Below are positions 1 through 8,343 of a DNA stretch of 42,411 bases, in pieces. The notes under the pieces were generated by a model. That model made no database searches. It saw only the letters and a list, made by a program, of their open reading frames with translations, and had not been told where the DNA came from. The translations under genes were made by a program, and so were the position numbers. The stretch comes from Myxococcales bacterium (GTDB lineage: Bacteria > Myxococcota_A > Polyangia > Polyangiales > Polyangiaceae), in NCBI GenBank assembly GCA_016794345.1, contig JAEUKE010000116.1, positions 1 to 42,411 on the forward strand. The letters are read 5' to 3'. How positions within the stretch are numbered: position 1 is the stretch's first letter; every line of letters starts with the position of its first letter.

Positions 1-2
1 AC

Positions 3-36
3 CCCTCCCGCCCGAGCGGCCCCGCTCGAAGGAGGG
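3..36 (-). terminator. Hairpin just downstream of nuoI
   Basis: A two-part stem lies directly after the nuoI stop codon. An inner 7-bp arm (13-19 with 22-28) is nested in an outer 6-bp arm (3-8 with 31-36), with a small internal loop. The window ends before any U-tract could be seen, so it could be a terminator, an mRNA-stabilising hairpin or a REP-like element inside a longer nuo operon. Confidence 0.4.
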
Positions 37-37
37 C

Positions 38-754
38 TCAGTGAACCTTTTCGCGCTCGATGCCCGGGTGCCCGGCTTCGCCCGGCTCCTTGCGCGGGTT
101 CTGCGTCAGGCGCGAGCCGTCGCGACCGCGCATGCCCATCAAGAGCTCGCGATCGAAGATGAACTGCTCGCGGGAGTCGTACGGGACGGCGTGCAGGCCC
201 GTGTCCATCCGGATGGCATCGCAGGGGCACGCCTCGACGCAGAAGCCACAGAAGATGCAGCGCAGCTCGTCGATGACGAACTTGACCGGGTACTTCTCGT
301 AGCCGTGGCGCTTGTCCCCCTCGGGGTACTCGCCCGACTCGATGTGGATGCACTGCGCCGGGCAGACCGTGCTGCAGCAGAGGCAGGCGACGCAACGAGG
401 CGAGCCGTCCTCGCGGAGGGTGAGCCGGTGCAGCCCGCGGAAGCGCTCCGGGTAGGGGCGCTTCTCCTCCGGGTAGGAGATGCAGGTGATGGCGTTCGAG
501 AACGGCTCGAGGACCGGGTCGCTCTTCTGACCGAGGACCATCTCCTTCGTGTTGCGGAAGAAGGTGGACATGGTCTGGGCGAGGCCCTTGGCCACCGACG
601 GCACGTAGGCCTGCACGAGCATGTCGCGCTTCGGGCGGGCCATGACCTTCGGCGTGAAGGGAGCGCCCTTCGGCTTCGTCCAGGTCTTCGAGGCGCCTCG
701 GTCGGACTCCCCCCTCACGTGTGAGGGGGGCTGGGGGGGTGAATTGGCGGCCAT
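38..754 (-). CDS. nuoI: NADH-quinone oxidoreductase subunit I
   Basis: This is the complex I subunit that carries two [4Fe-4S] clusters (N6a, N6b) and passes electrons towards NuoB. Two ferredoxin motifs are visible: C121-x2-C124-x2-C127-x3-C131-P and C166-x2-C169-x2-C172-x3-C176-P. I chose the ATG at 754 (238 aa) because GGAAG sits about six bases upstream and the start falls 25 nt after the nuoH stop. The alternative ATG at 643 would give about 201 aa, nearer to some family members. The first 38 residues are not conserved ferredoxin sequence and are partly encoded by a palindromic element (709-730). It is the last visible gene of the nuo operon; nuoJ onward, if linked, lies outside the window. 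Confidence 0.95.
   Translation of the reverse strand: MAANSPPQPPSHVRGESDRGASKTWTKPKGAPFTPKVMARPKRDMLVQAYVPSVAKGLAQTMSTFFRNTKEMVLGQKSDPVLEPFSNAITCISYPEEKRPYPERFRGLHRLTLREDGSPRCVACLCCSTVCPAQCIHIESGEYPEGDKRHGYEKYPVKFVIDELRCIFCGFCVEACPCDAIRMDTGLHAVPYDSREQFIFDRELLMGMRGRDGSRLTQNPRKEPGEAGHPGIEREKVH
709..730. repeat. Perfect inverted repeat inside the 5' end of nuoI
   Basis: The arms CCCCCCTCAC (709-718) and GTGAGGGGGG (721-730) are exact complements around a 2-nt centre, followed by another G-run up to 739. The element lies in codons 9-16 of nuoI and encodes a Pro-rich stretch of the N-terminal extension. It looks like a REP-type palindrome inserted at the nuoH-nuoI junction. A hairpin here could affect nuoI translation or mRNA decay. 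Confidence 0.6.
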
Positions 755-779
755 ATGTCTTCCGGTTGGCGATGGCGGC

Positions 780-2561
780 TCAGGCCGGCGCTCTTGATTC
801 CGCAGCGGCTGCGAACCGCGCGGAGGTGGAGTTGAGGAACCGCGTGCGCTCGGTCGGGCGCAGCGCGAGCCAAGCAAGGCCGACCGGAATCGCCGCGAAG
901 CCGATGGCCACGACGAAGTTCGTCAGCTGACCGAGCACCTTCAGCACCGGCTGGAGCCCCGGCGCCTGATCGAGCGCCACGACGACGACGCCGGAGATGG
1001 CGAGGTTCGCGATGGAGAGCGGCAGGAGCTTGGTCCAACCGAACTTCATCAGCTGGTCGTAGCGGAAGCGCGGGAGCGTCCAGCGGAAGAAGATCTGGAA
1101 GAAGGTCATGAGGATGACCTTGCCGAAGAAGGCGACGATCTGGATGACCGTCACCGCGAGGTGGTTCATCTTGTAGGTGAAGAGCACGCTCGAGCCGAGC
1201 GCCACCTCCACCCCGTCGCTGTAGAGGAACGGCAGCGAATAGCCGCCGAAGAACAGCGCGACGATCACGGCGCTCGAGGTGATGATCTCGACGTATTCGC
1301 CGGCCATGAACATGCCCCACTTGAAGCCCGAGTACTCCACGAAGTACCCGGCGACGATCTCGCTCTCGCCTTCCGGCTGATCGAACGGGACGCGCTTCGT
1401 CTCCGCCGCGCTCGCGGCGAGGAACATGAGGAAACCAAGCGGCTGCACGAAGACGCCCCAGGCGAAGGCGTTTTGCCACTCCGCCATCGGGCCGAGGCGG
1501 ATGGTCCCGTAGATGAGGAGCAGACCCATCAGCGAGAGGCCCATGGCGACCTCGTAGCTGACCATCTGGCTGGCCGCGCGGAGACCGCCGAGCAGCGAGT
1601 ATTTGTTGTCGCTCGACCAGCCCGCGATGGCGGCGCCGATGACGCCGGTCGACGAGATGGCGAAGAGGTAGAGGATGCCGACGTTGAGGTCGGCCACCTG
1701 CAGCGTGACCGCGTGGCCTTCGCAGACCGCGTCGCGCGCCATCACGGGCGCGAGGTGCCCGAGGTCGCTGAAGTTGAAGACGCCGTTCTTGTCGGCGTCC
1801 TGGAAGCACATGACGCCGCCGAACGGGACGACCGCCATGACGACGAGCGCCGGGAAGATGGCGATCATCGGGGCGAGCGCGTGGAGGAGGCGGTCCGCGT
1901 TCTTGGGAACGAAGTCCTCCTTCCAGATCATCTTGATGGTGTCGGCGAGCGCGTGGAGCGTGCCGGCGAGGCGCAGCGGGTAGGTTCCCTTCGGGATGCG
2001 CAGCGCGGCGTAGACGCCTGCGCCGGCCATCGCGGCGCCGAGGATGGCGCCCATGCCCTTGGCCAGCAGGTACGCGGTGCTCGGGTCGACACCCCCGGCG
2101 GCCTGCTGCTTCGAGAGCATGAGGCCGATAACGGCCGCGACGCCGTGCGCGGCGAGGCCGGCGAAGAAGTAGCTGCGCGGCGGAGCGGACCCGACGGCCT
2201 TCTCGAACGCGTTGAGCGCGCCCTTCTGCTCGACACGCCAAGAGAGCACGACGAGGTTGAACCAGGAGGCGAGCACGAGGAGCTGCAGGCCGAGACCGAA
2301 GCGATCGATGGCGACCTCGGGCCGCGACGCCGAGCCGATGCCGAGCGCAGCGAGCGCGCCGAGCAGGAGGCCCGGCGCCACGAGGATGCCCTGGATCACG
2401 AAGCTGGGCAGCAGCACCTCCGCCCGGTTGGGCCCGACGCGGTGCTGGATCATGGCGCTCTGCCGGCGGTCCGCCCACGTCGCCAGGGCAGACATGTTGA
2501 GGCAGAACCCGAGCACGATGGCGATCTTCACGATCGCGAGGACGATCTCGACGAAGCTCAC
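780..2561 (-). CDS. nuoH: NADH-quinone oxidoreductase subunit H, enlarged
   Basis: This is the membrane subunit that anchors the hydrophilic arm of complex I and helps form the quinone site. Family motifs are clear: HRVGPNRAE at 40-48, ALADTIKMIWKEDFVP at 204-219, AGWSSDNKYSLLG at 313-325, SYE at 335-337, VPFDQPEGESEIVAGY at 391-406 and a C-terminal RYDQLMKFGW at 500-509. The GTG start at 2561 overlaps the nuoG stop (GTGA). At 593 aa it is far longer than the usual 325-430. About 145 residues with four hydrophobic segments (near 52-78, 89-109, 131-150, 163-187) are inserted between the GPNR motif and the second canonical helix. A second insertion (about 249-288) holds an EF-hand/dockerin-like loop, D255-x-D257-x-N259-G-x-F-x-x-x-D266, flanked by C252 and C280. 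The catalytic core looks intact. Confidence 0.95.
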   Translation of the reverse strand: MSFVEIVLAIVKIAIVLGFCLNMSALATWADRRQSAMIQHRVGPNRAEVLLPSFVIQGILVAPGLLLGALAALGIGSASRPEVAIDRFGLGLQLLVLASWFNLVVLSWRVEQKGALNAFEKAVGSAPPRSYFFAGLAAHGVAAVIGLMLSKQQAAGGVDPSTAYLLAKGMGAILGAAMAGAGVYAALRIPKGTYPLRLAGTLHALADTIKMIWKEDFVPKNADRLLHALAPMIAIFPALVVMAVVPFGGVMCFQDADKNGVFNFSDLGHLAPVMARDAVCEGHAVTLQVADLNVGILYLFAISSTGVIGAAIAGWSSDNKYSLLGGLRAASQMVSYEVAMGLSLMGLLLIYGTIRLGPMAEWQNAFAWGVFVQPLGFLMFLAASAAETKRVPFDQPEGESEIVAGYFVEYSGFKWGMFMAGEYVEIITSSAVIVALFFGGYSLPFLYSDGVEVALGSSVLFTYKMNHLAVTVIQIVAFFGKVILMTFFQIFFRWTLPRFRYDQLMKFGWTKLLPLSIANLAISGVVVVALDQAPGLQPVLKVLGQLTNFVVAIGFAAIPVGLAWLALRPTERTRFLNSTSARFAAAAESRAPA

Positions 2562-4201
2562 GGAGCCCCTCCGGCGGTGGGTGCGGCTTGGACTGCCTTC
2601 GATTGTTCGGCCGGCTCGGCGCCGGCCATCGCCCTGCGGACCTCGGAGAGCTTCTTCCACGAGGTCGCATAGCCGAGCGCGCGTCCCAGCTTGCCGATGA
2701 GCATCCAGCCGGGCTGCGCGGAGCCGCGTGCGACGAGCGCGCGCTCGCTCGCCTGGGCCATGCCCTGCTTGTTCACGAACGTGCCGTCCGCCTCGGCCCA
2801 GCTGCTCGCGGGCAGCGCGACCTTGGCGACCGAGGTGAGCGGGCCTTCCCACGCGGCCACGGTGACGACGCGCTTGCCCTTGAGAGCGGCGAGCTCGGCC
2901 GCGGCGACCTCGACGTGAGCGCCGAGCGCGATGACGAAGTCGAACTTGTCGGCGTTCTTGAGCAGCTCCGCCAAGGGGCGCGGGGGCGTGCCTTCGCAGA
3001 GCTTCATGACACCGGCGGTGTTCGGGTTGCGGTCCTCGCTCATGAGGACGCCGTCCGCTTCACCGAGCGGCTTGCCGGTGACGTAGAAGGTCTCCACGCC
3101 GAGGTACGTCTTGCCCAGGGTGTAGAGGGCCCAGTTGTCCTCGAGCGAGTGCTGCGCGGACAGGACGATGGCGACCTTGGACGCCTTGCCTTCGTGACCG
3201 GCGAGCGCGCTCGCTGCCGCTTCGATCGCGCCGTCCACGTCGGCGGCGCCCTTCGGCTCGAGCAGGCGGCCTTCGACCGACCACTTGTACGAGAGCATGC
3301 CGTGGTCACACATCCAGTATTGGTTGACCTTCGCGTTCTCACGCGGGCGGTGCCGATACGGGGTGTTGTCGCGCGGGTCGAAGTCCAGGAAGGCGTTGCA
3401 ACCGGTGGAGCAACCCTGGCAGACCGTGCGCGCCGAGCGGAGGAACCAGACGCGCGCCTTGAAGCGAAAATCCTTCGAGGTGAGCGCGCCGACCGGGCAC
3501 ACGTGCTCGGCCATGAGCGTGTAGTTGTTGTCGAGCTGGCGGCCGGGGGAGACGACGATCTCCTTCAGGTTGCCGCGCTCGCGCTGGTCGAGGACCGGGT
3601 CTTTCGCGACCTCTTCCATCACGCGGACGCAGCGCGTGCAGACGATGCAGCGCTCGGCGTCGTAGACGATGGTGGGCCCGAAGCTGACGGCCTTGGGCTT
3701 GTGGACGATCTCCTGGCGCATGCGCTTGCCGCTGCGCTGGTGCTCGAGCCAGTAGTCCTGCAGGCGGCACTCGCCGGCCTGATCGCAGATGGGGCAGTCG
3801 ACCGGGTGGTTGAGGAGCAAGAGCTCCTGCACCTGCGCGCGCGCCTTGTGGACGTGCTCGCTCTTCTCGCTGAGGACCTCCATGCCGGGCGCGCAGGCCT
3901 GCTGGCAGGCGGGCTGGAGCTTCGGCTTCGACGCGGGCCGGTAGTCCTTGATGGCCGGATCCCACTGGAGCACGTCGAGCTTCATGGCCGCGCGCCCTGG
4001 AGGCGGCGGCAGCTCGACCAGGCACATGCGGCAGTTGGCGGCCACCGAGAGCCCGGGGTGCCAGCAGTAGTGCGGGATGTCGATCCCGACGCGGTGCGCG
4101 GCGCGGATGATCGTGTCGCCCGGCTCGAACGGGATCTCGCGACCGTCGAGCTTGATCGTGTTCGGGGGCTTCGGGGCGTCCGTAGGCGGTTGCGCTGTCA
4201 T
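2558..4201 (-). CDS. nuoG: NADH-quinone oxidoreductase subunit G, short form
   Basis: This is the iron-sulfur subunit that carries electrons from the NADH-oxidising module to NuoI. The [2Fe-2S] site is formed by C46, C57, C60 and C99 or C103. The His-ligated N5 site is H132-x3-C136-x2-C139-x5-C145. The N4 site uses C185, C188, C191 and C235. The optional N7 site (C261-x2-C264-x3-C268 ... C298) is also present. The molybdopterin-oxidoreductase-like C-terminal part is shortened: 547 aa against roughly 680-900 in most NuoG. The ATG at 4201 lies one base after the nuoD stop. The nuoE and nuoF genes that normally precede nuoG are absent, so the NADH-binding partners must be encoded elsewhere or replaced. 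Confidence 0.93.
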   Translation of the reverse strand: MTAQPPTDAPKPPNTIKLDGREIPFEPGDTIIRAAHRVGIDIPHYCWHPGLSVAANCRMCLVELPPPPGRAAMKLDVLQWDPAIKDYRPASKPKLQPACQQACAPGMEVLSEKSEHVHKARAQVQELLLLNHPVDCPICDQAGECRLQDYWLEHQRSGKRMRQEIVHKPKAVSFGPTIVYDAERCIVCTRCVRVMEEVAKDPVLDQRERGNLKEIVVSPGRQLDNNYTLMAEHVCPVGALTSKDFRFKARVWFLRSARTVCQGCSTGCNAFLDFDPRDNTPYRHRPRENAKVNQYWMCDHGMLSYKWSVEGRLLEPKGAADVDGAIEAAASALAGHEGKASKVAIVLSAQHSLEDNWALYTLGKTYLGVETFYVTGKPLGEADGVLMSEDRNPNTAGVMKLCEGTPPRPLAELLKNADKFDFVIALGAHVEVAAAELAALKGKRVVTVAAWEGPLTSVAKVALPASSWAEADGTFVNKQGMAQASERALVARGSAQPGWMLIGKLGRALGYATSWKKLSEVRRAMAGAEPAEQSKAVQAAPTAGGAP

Positions 4202-4202
4202 G

Positions 4203-5417
4203 TCAGTGGTCGCATTCCCCGCCGATCATGTTCATGGAGCCGAACGTCGGCACGACGTCGGGGATCATGTTCCCGACGATGAGCCGTTCGAGCCCCTGCA
4301 CGATGGCGAAACAGGGCGGGCGGATGCGAACGCGGTAGGGCGTGCCGCTGCCGTCCGAAACCAGGTAGAAGCCGAGCTCCCCGTTGCCGCCCTCCGTGTA
4401 GGAGTAACACTCGCCGGCGGGGATCTTCACGCCCTCCATCACGATCTTGAAGTGCTGGATGGTCGCTTCGATCGTCGTGTAGACCTCGTTCTTCGGGGGA
4501 AGCACGATGCGGGGGTCGTCCACGTTGATGGGACCGTCGTCGGGCATCTGCGCGAGGCACTGCTCGATGATGCGCGCGCTCTGGCGGATCTCCTCCTGGC
4601 GGCACATGAAGCGGTCGTAGTTGTCGCCCGTGCTGCCGACCGGGACCTCGAAGTCGAGCTGGTCGTAGAGCATGTACGGGTGCGCCTTGCGCACGTCGTA
4701 GGCGACGCCGGTGGAGCGCAGACAGGGGCCCGTCCATCCGAGATCGAGGGCGTCCGCCGAGGAGATGCGACCGACGCCCTCGAGCCGGTCGAGGAAGATG
4801 CGGTTCGTGAGCAGGAGCTTCTCGCCGTCGCTCATGAGCTCGAGGACGGCGGGGAGCGCGGCGCGCACCATGTCCTTGAGGAACGGGGAGGGCGGCTTGG
4901 CCATCCCCCCGGGGCGACCGAACGAGTGCGTGACGCGCGCGCCCGTCTCCTCCTCGAAGATGTCCCAGAGCATCTCGCGAGCGCGGATGTAATAGAGGAA
5001 CGGCGTGAACGCGCCGAGCTCCATGGCCATGGCGCCGTTGCACGTGAGGTGGTCGCAGATGCGGGCCAGCTCGCCCAGCACCGTGCGGTAATACTGGCAG
5101 CGGATCGGCACCGTGACGCCGAGCATCTTCTCGAGCGCCAGCGAGTAGCCGACGTTGTTGAGCATCGGCGAGACGTAGTTGAGCCTGTCCACGTAGGGGT
5201 AGACCTGGTTCCACGTGCCGCGCTCGCACATCTTCTCGAAGCCGCGGTGCAGATACCCGATCTGCACGTCGGCCCGGGTGATGGTCTCGCCCGAGAGCTC
5301 CACCACGATGCGGACGGTGCCGTGCATCGCCGGGTGGCTCGGACCCATGTTGAGCATCATCGGCTCGCTGGGCAGCTCGAGCTCCGCCTCGCCGATGTCC
5401 TGATCGAGCGGTTCCAT
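4203..5417 (-). CDS. nuoD: NADH-quinone oxidoreductase subunit D
   Basis: This is the 49-kDa-type subunit that forms the quinone pocket with NuoB and NuoH. The N-terminal GPSHPAMHGT motif, YLHRGFEK, CDHLTCNGAMAMELGA, the SFGRPGG loop and the C-terminal FGSMNMIGGECDH place it firmly in the family. Length (404 aa) is normal, and it is not fused to NuoC. The final motif reads GGECDH where most members have a form close to G(E/D)xDR, a mild variation. It is packed tightly: 3 nt after nuoC and 1 nt before nuoG. Confidence 0.96.
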   Translation of the reverse strand: MEPLDQDIGEAELELPSEPMMLNMGPSHPAMHGTVRIVVELSGETITRADVQIGYLHRGFEKMCERGTWNQVYPYVDRLNYVSPMLNNVGYSLALEKMLGVTVPIRCQYYRTVLGELARICDHLTCNGAMAMELGAFTPFLYYIRAREMLWDIFEEETGARVTHSFGRPGGMAKPPSPFLKDMVRAALPAVLELMSDGEKLLLTNRIFLDRLEGVGRISSADALDLGWTGPCLRSTGVAYDVRKAHPYMLYDQLDFEVPVGSTGDNYDRFMCRQEEIRQSARIIEQCLAQMPDDGPINVDDPRIVLPPKNEVYTTIEATIQHFKIVMEGVKIPAGECYSYTEGGNGELGFYLVSDGSGTPYRVRIRPPCFAIVQGLERLIVGNMIPDVVPTFGSMNMIGGECDH

Positions 5418-5420
5418 GTC

Positions 5421-6068
5421 TCAGCTACCCTTCTTCAGCGCGCGTTCGATCGCCGGGAGCTCCGTGCCGAGGCCCTGGCGTGCGCCGATCATGACGGGGT
5501 CGTCACGGTGGTATTCGTGCGTCTGCCGCCCGAAGCTCATCCCTTCGTCCGGGCCGAACGGCGGGAGCTTGTCCGGGACGGCGCGGTACTCCACGAGCGG
5601 CTGGATCTTGTTGGCCGGGTAGTCCTTCCGGAGCGCGTGCCCCTTGAACTCCGGGTACATGAGGATGCGGCGCAGATCCGGGTGGCCGCGGAACACGACG
5701 CCGAACATGTCGAACGCCTCGCGCTCGAACCAGTTGGCGCCGCCCCAGACGGGCGTGATGCTGTCGATCTCGAGCCCCTCCGCGCTGTACGGATCGCCGA
5801 CGCGGGCCTTCAGCCGCACGCGGTGGCCCTTCTCGAGCGAGCGCAGGTGCATGACGACCTCGAAGCGCGGGTCGCGATCGGGGTAGTCCACCGCGGTGAG
5901 GTCGATGAACTGGGTCATCGACGTGCGGGGATCGGTCTTGAGGAAGCGCGCGGCGTCGAACCAGACGTCCGGAGAGAGGACGGCGGTCTCGTCGCCGAAC
6001 TGGGCGTGGGTCTCGAGCACTGCATCGCCGAAGCGCTGCTTCAGGACGTCGAGGACGACTTTGCTCAT
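5421..6068 (-). CDS. nuoC: NADH-quinone oxidoreductase subunit C
   Basis: This is the 30-kDa-type subunit of the peripheral arm. The signature REAFDMFGVVFRGHPDLRRI, followed by GHALRKDYP, identifies it. The 215-aa length suits a separate NuoC rather than a NuoCD fusion. The ATG at 6068 follows the nuoB stop by 4 nt and has no clear Shine-Dalgarno sequence, so translation is probably coupled to nuoB. Confidence 0.95.
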   Translation of the reverse strand: MSKVVLDVLKQRFGDAVLETHAQFGDETAVLSPDVWFDAARFLKTDPRTSMTQFIDLTAVDYPDRDPRFEVVMHLRSLEKGHRVRLKARVGDPYSAEGLEIDSITPVWGGANWFEREAFDMFGVVFRGHPDLRRILMYPEFKGHALRKDYPANKIQPLVEYRAVPDKLPPFGPDEGMSFGRQTHEYHRDDPVMIGARQGLGTELPAIERALKKGS

Positions 6069-6072
6069 GATC

Positions 6073-6651
6073 TCACTCGTTGGAGGAGGGCTTCGGTCCC
6101 AATCGCAGGCGGTCGGCCGAGATGATCTCGCGCGCGGCGGGGACGGGGTCGGTCCGGGGCTTCACCACGGCCGGCGTGCGGTCGCCGCGGGCGATCTTGT
6201 CCTGCAGGAGCAAGAGGCCGTCGAGCACCGCTTCGGGTCGGGGTGGACACCCGGGGACGTAGATGTCGCAGGGGATGACTTTGTCGATGCCGGCGACCGT
6301 CGTGTAGTTGTCGTAGAAGCCACCGCACGACGCGCACGTGCCGAACGCAAACACCCACTTGGGGTCGGCCATCTGCTCGTAGATGCGGCGAAGCGCAGGG
6401 GCCTGCCGCTGGCTGATGGTGCCGACGACCCAGAGCAGGTCGGCCTGGCGAGGTGAGAAGCGCGGCGCCTCCGCGCCGAAGCGCGAGAAGTCGAAGCGGG
6501 GGCTGGCGACGGCCATGAACTCCATCCCGCAGCACGCCGTCACGAACGGGTACTGGAAGAGGGAGTATCGGCGTGCCCAGTTCAGGAGCGCGTCGAAACG
6601 GGTCGTCGCGAAGCCTTGCTCGGAACCCTCGATGACGCGTGTTTCAGACAT
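6073..6651 (-). CDS. nuoB: NADH-quinone oxidoreductase subunit B
   Basis: This is the subunit that carries cluster N2, the immediate electron donor to quinone. The tandem cysteines C40-C41 (TACCGMEF), C106 (GTCASCGG) and C135 (YVPGCPPRPE) are the expected ligands. The length of 192 aa is typical. It begins 21 nt after nuoA. Confidence 0.96.
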   Translation of the reverse strand: MSETRVIEGSEQGFATTRFDALLNWARRYSLFQYPFVTACCGMEFMAVASPRFDFSRFGAEAPRFSPRQADLLWVVGTISQRQAPALRRIYEQMADPKWVFAFGTCASCGGFYDNYTTVAGIDKVIPCDIYVPGCPPRPEAVLDGLLLLQDKIARGDRTPAVVKPRTDPVPAAREIISADRLRLGPKPSSNE

Positions 6652-6672
6652 TTTTCGTCAACCCTTCCGAGC

Positions 6673-7029
6673 CTATCGGTCCCACTCCATCGCGCCCTTC
6701 TTCCATTCGTAGATGAGGGCCACGATGAGGAGGAGCATGAACGGCGCCATGATGGCGAGGCCCTTCCAGCCGGTCTCGCGGAAGGTGACGACCCACGGGT
6801 AGAGGAGCACCACCTCGACGTCGAGGACGACGAAGAGAATCGCGGTCATGTAGAACTTGACCGTCGGCTTCACGTTGCGCGCGCCGGTGCTCTCGCTCCC
6901 GCACTCGTACGGGATCATCTTCTCGGGCGTCGGGTTCTTCGGCCCGATGACGGTGCTCAGCGTGAACATCGCCCCCGCGAGGACGGCAGCGATGATGAAG
7001 AGGATGAGCAGCGGGACGTAGGTCGCCAT
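6673..7029 (-). CDS. nuoA: NADH-quinone oxidoreductase subunit A
   Basis: This is a small membrane subunit of complex I with three hydrophobic segments (about 5-27, 60-80, 88-108 of 118 aa). The conserved YECG loop between helices 1 and 2 and the FYMTAILFVVLDVEVVLLYPW region are the family hallmarks. It is the first gene of the operon; no good Shine-Dalgarno precedes the ATG at 7029. Confidence 0.94.
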   Translation of the reverse strand: MATYVPLLILFIIAAVLAGAMFTLSTVIGPKNPTPEKMIPYECGSESTGARNVKPTVKFYMTAILFVVLDVEVVLLYPWVVTFRETGWKGLAIMAPFMLLLIVALIYEWKKGAMEWDR

Positions 7030-7074
7030 GATGGATGGAGGGCCGGTAACGTAGAGAGACCCTCTGGGGCTCCG

Positions 7075-7103
7075 GGTGTAGCTGCGGGGCTAGGCCAAGT
7101 CAA
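7075..7103 (-). promoter_or_regulatory. Candidate sigma-70-type promoter of the nuo operon
   Basis: On the minus strand TTGACT (7103-7098, five of six matches to the -35 consensus) is followed after 17 nt by TACACC (7080-7075, a weak -10). This would start transcription about 40 nt before nuoA. The -10 is poor, so the call is tentative. Confidence 0.35.
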
Positions 7104-7144
7104 CGGGGTGACAGCCGGGAGGGTCCGGTGGGCGAAGGCCGCAA

Positions 7145-7164
7145 CTCCCGCGGTCTTCCGCGAG
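7145..7164 (-). terminator. Weak hairpin after the TPR-type gene
   Basis: An imperfect stem (CTC/GCGG arm with a 2-nt bulge, TCTT loop) lies just past the stop codon of the gene at 7166-8287 and upstream of the nuo promoter. It has no U-tract, so it is only a possible terminator separating the two units. Confidence 0.3.
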
Positions 7165-7165
7165 G

Positions 7166-8287
7166 TTATGCCTTGGCCTTGAGGACGACGCCACGCCAGC
7201 GGGTGAGCGCCGCGCCGAGCTTCTCTTCGATCTTCCGTGCCTCGGTCACGAGCTCCGGCTCCTCCACCCCGGCGCTCCGGGCCTCGCGCAGGCACGTGAG
7301 CGCCGCGAGGAAGCGGTCCCGCTCGACGAAACACTTGGTGAGGAGCGGCCAGACGAGCTTGGGGCTTGCGCCCAGGCTGATGGCGCGGCGGAGAGGTCCG
7401 ATGGCCTCGCCGTGCCTGCCGGCGCCGAGCATGGCCTGGCCCAGACGCCTGAACAGATCGCTCGCGACCGGCCCGTCTTGCGCGTATTGGATGGCCAGCC
7501 GGAGCACCTCTTCCCCTTGCTGCGGCTCGCCGAGATCCACGCAGGCCGTCCCGAGGAGGCCGAGCCCCTTGGCGATGAGGGAGCGCGCCTCGGGGGCGAG
7601 GAGCTGCCCTTCGGGCGTGCGCAGGAAGATCGCCAGCGGAGCCGGCCAGCTCGCGAGGAGCTGCAGGACCCGGGTGGGGTCGCCTCGTTCGGCGGCGAGC
7701 TCCGCCTCCCCCACCTTGGTGAGGTCGATGGCCGAGCGCTGGCCCATGCTGGCCCGCTCGAGCTCTTCCCGGACGTGCGCCCGGATCCGCGCGCGGAACT
7801 CGTTCAGCTCCAGGCGCTCCTCTTCCCCGTCATGCAGGGCCACGAGCTCGCTCGTGCTCCCCTTCACGACGAGCTTGCGGAGGCTGTAGCCGTAGATGGG
7901 GGCGAGCAGCAGGTAGCGGACGCCGATGTGCTGCTGCAGACCTTCGATGTCGGAGTCCTTGTCGGGGGGCGGGGTCGGCGTGTCCTCGGTGAGGAGGGCG
8001 CCGACGAGGCGCTGACGGAAGTCGGCCAGCGTCAGGCGCTGCGGCTCCGCGCTCTCCACCTCTTCGTCGCTCGGGGCGCCGACGACGAAATCGACGATTG
8101 TGTTGTCCGGGTTGCGACGGTCGACGGTGAGGGCCGTGATGCGCGCACCCGTGATCATCGAGAAGGCGAAGAACGCCTCGCCGACGATCTCGCAGAGGGC
8201 CTGGAAGCTGCCGATTCCCTCGCCGATGCGCTCGAACCATCCGTCGGTCCGGACAGCTTCGAGGCCGTAAACACGCTCTTTCGGCAT
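7166..8287 (-). CDS. TPR-like hypothetical protein
   Basis: I do not recognise a specific family. The 373-aa protein is soluble, with no signal peptide. Residues 1-150 look like a compact alpha/beta domain; the C-terminal half (about 200-360) has helical repeats of TPR character, such as EAIGPLRRAISLG and ALTCLREARSAG. It is divergently oriented to the lipoprotein gene at 8344. Such scaffolding proteins are common in myxobacteria. Its position just upstream of nuoA, with a 136-nt gap, does not by itself imply a complex I role. Confidence 0.75.
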   Translation of the reverse strand: MPKERVYGLEAVRTDGWFERIGEGIGSFQALCEIVGEAFFAFSMITGARITALTVDRRNPDNTIVDFVVGAPSDEEVESAEPQRLTLADFRQRLVGALLTEDTPTPPPDKDSDIEGLQQHIGVRYLLLAPIYGYSLRKLVVKGSTSELVALHDGEEERLELNEFRARIRAHVREELERASMGQRSAIDLTKVGEAELAAERGDPTRVLQLLASWPAPLAIFLRTPEGQLLAPEARSLIAKGLGLLGTACVDLGEPQQGEEVLRLAIQYAQDGPVASDLFRRLGQAMLGAGRHGEAIGPLRRAISLGASPKLVWPLLTKCFVERDRFLAALTCLREARSAGVEEPELVTEARKIEEKLGAALTRWRGVVLKAKA

Positions 8288-8343
8288 GGGTGAGGCGTGT
8301 CAACGTACCATCCTCTCTCGCTTGCGGTGCTAAGAAAGAGGAC

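Noticed and set aside
755..877. Upstream start of nuoI at 877
   Set aside because: It would overlap the 3' end of nuoH and lacks a ribosome site; the ATG at 754 has GGAAG before it.
1161..2672. Long plus-strand open frame opposite nuoH
   Set aside because: It is the antisense shadow of nuoH in G+C-rich DNA. The translation is an Arg/Glu/Asp-rich low-complexity string with no family pattern.
2588..4282. Long plus-strand open frame opposite nuoG
   Set aside because: nuoG on the minus strand has intact Fe-S motifs; the plus frame has none.
8298..8303. Minus-strand TTGACA before the TPR-type gene
   Set aside because: It is only 11 nt from the start codon, too close to serve as a -35 box for that gene.
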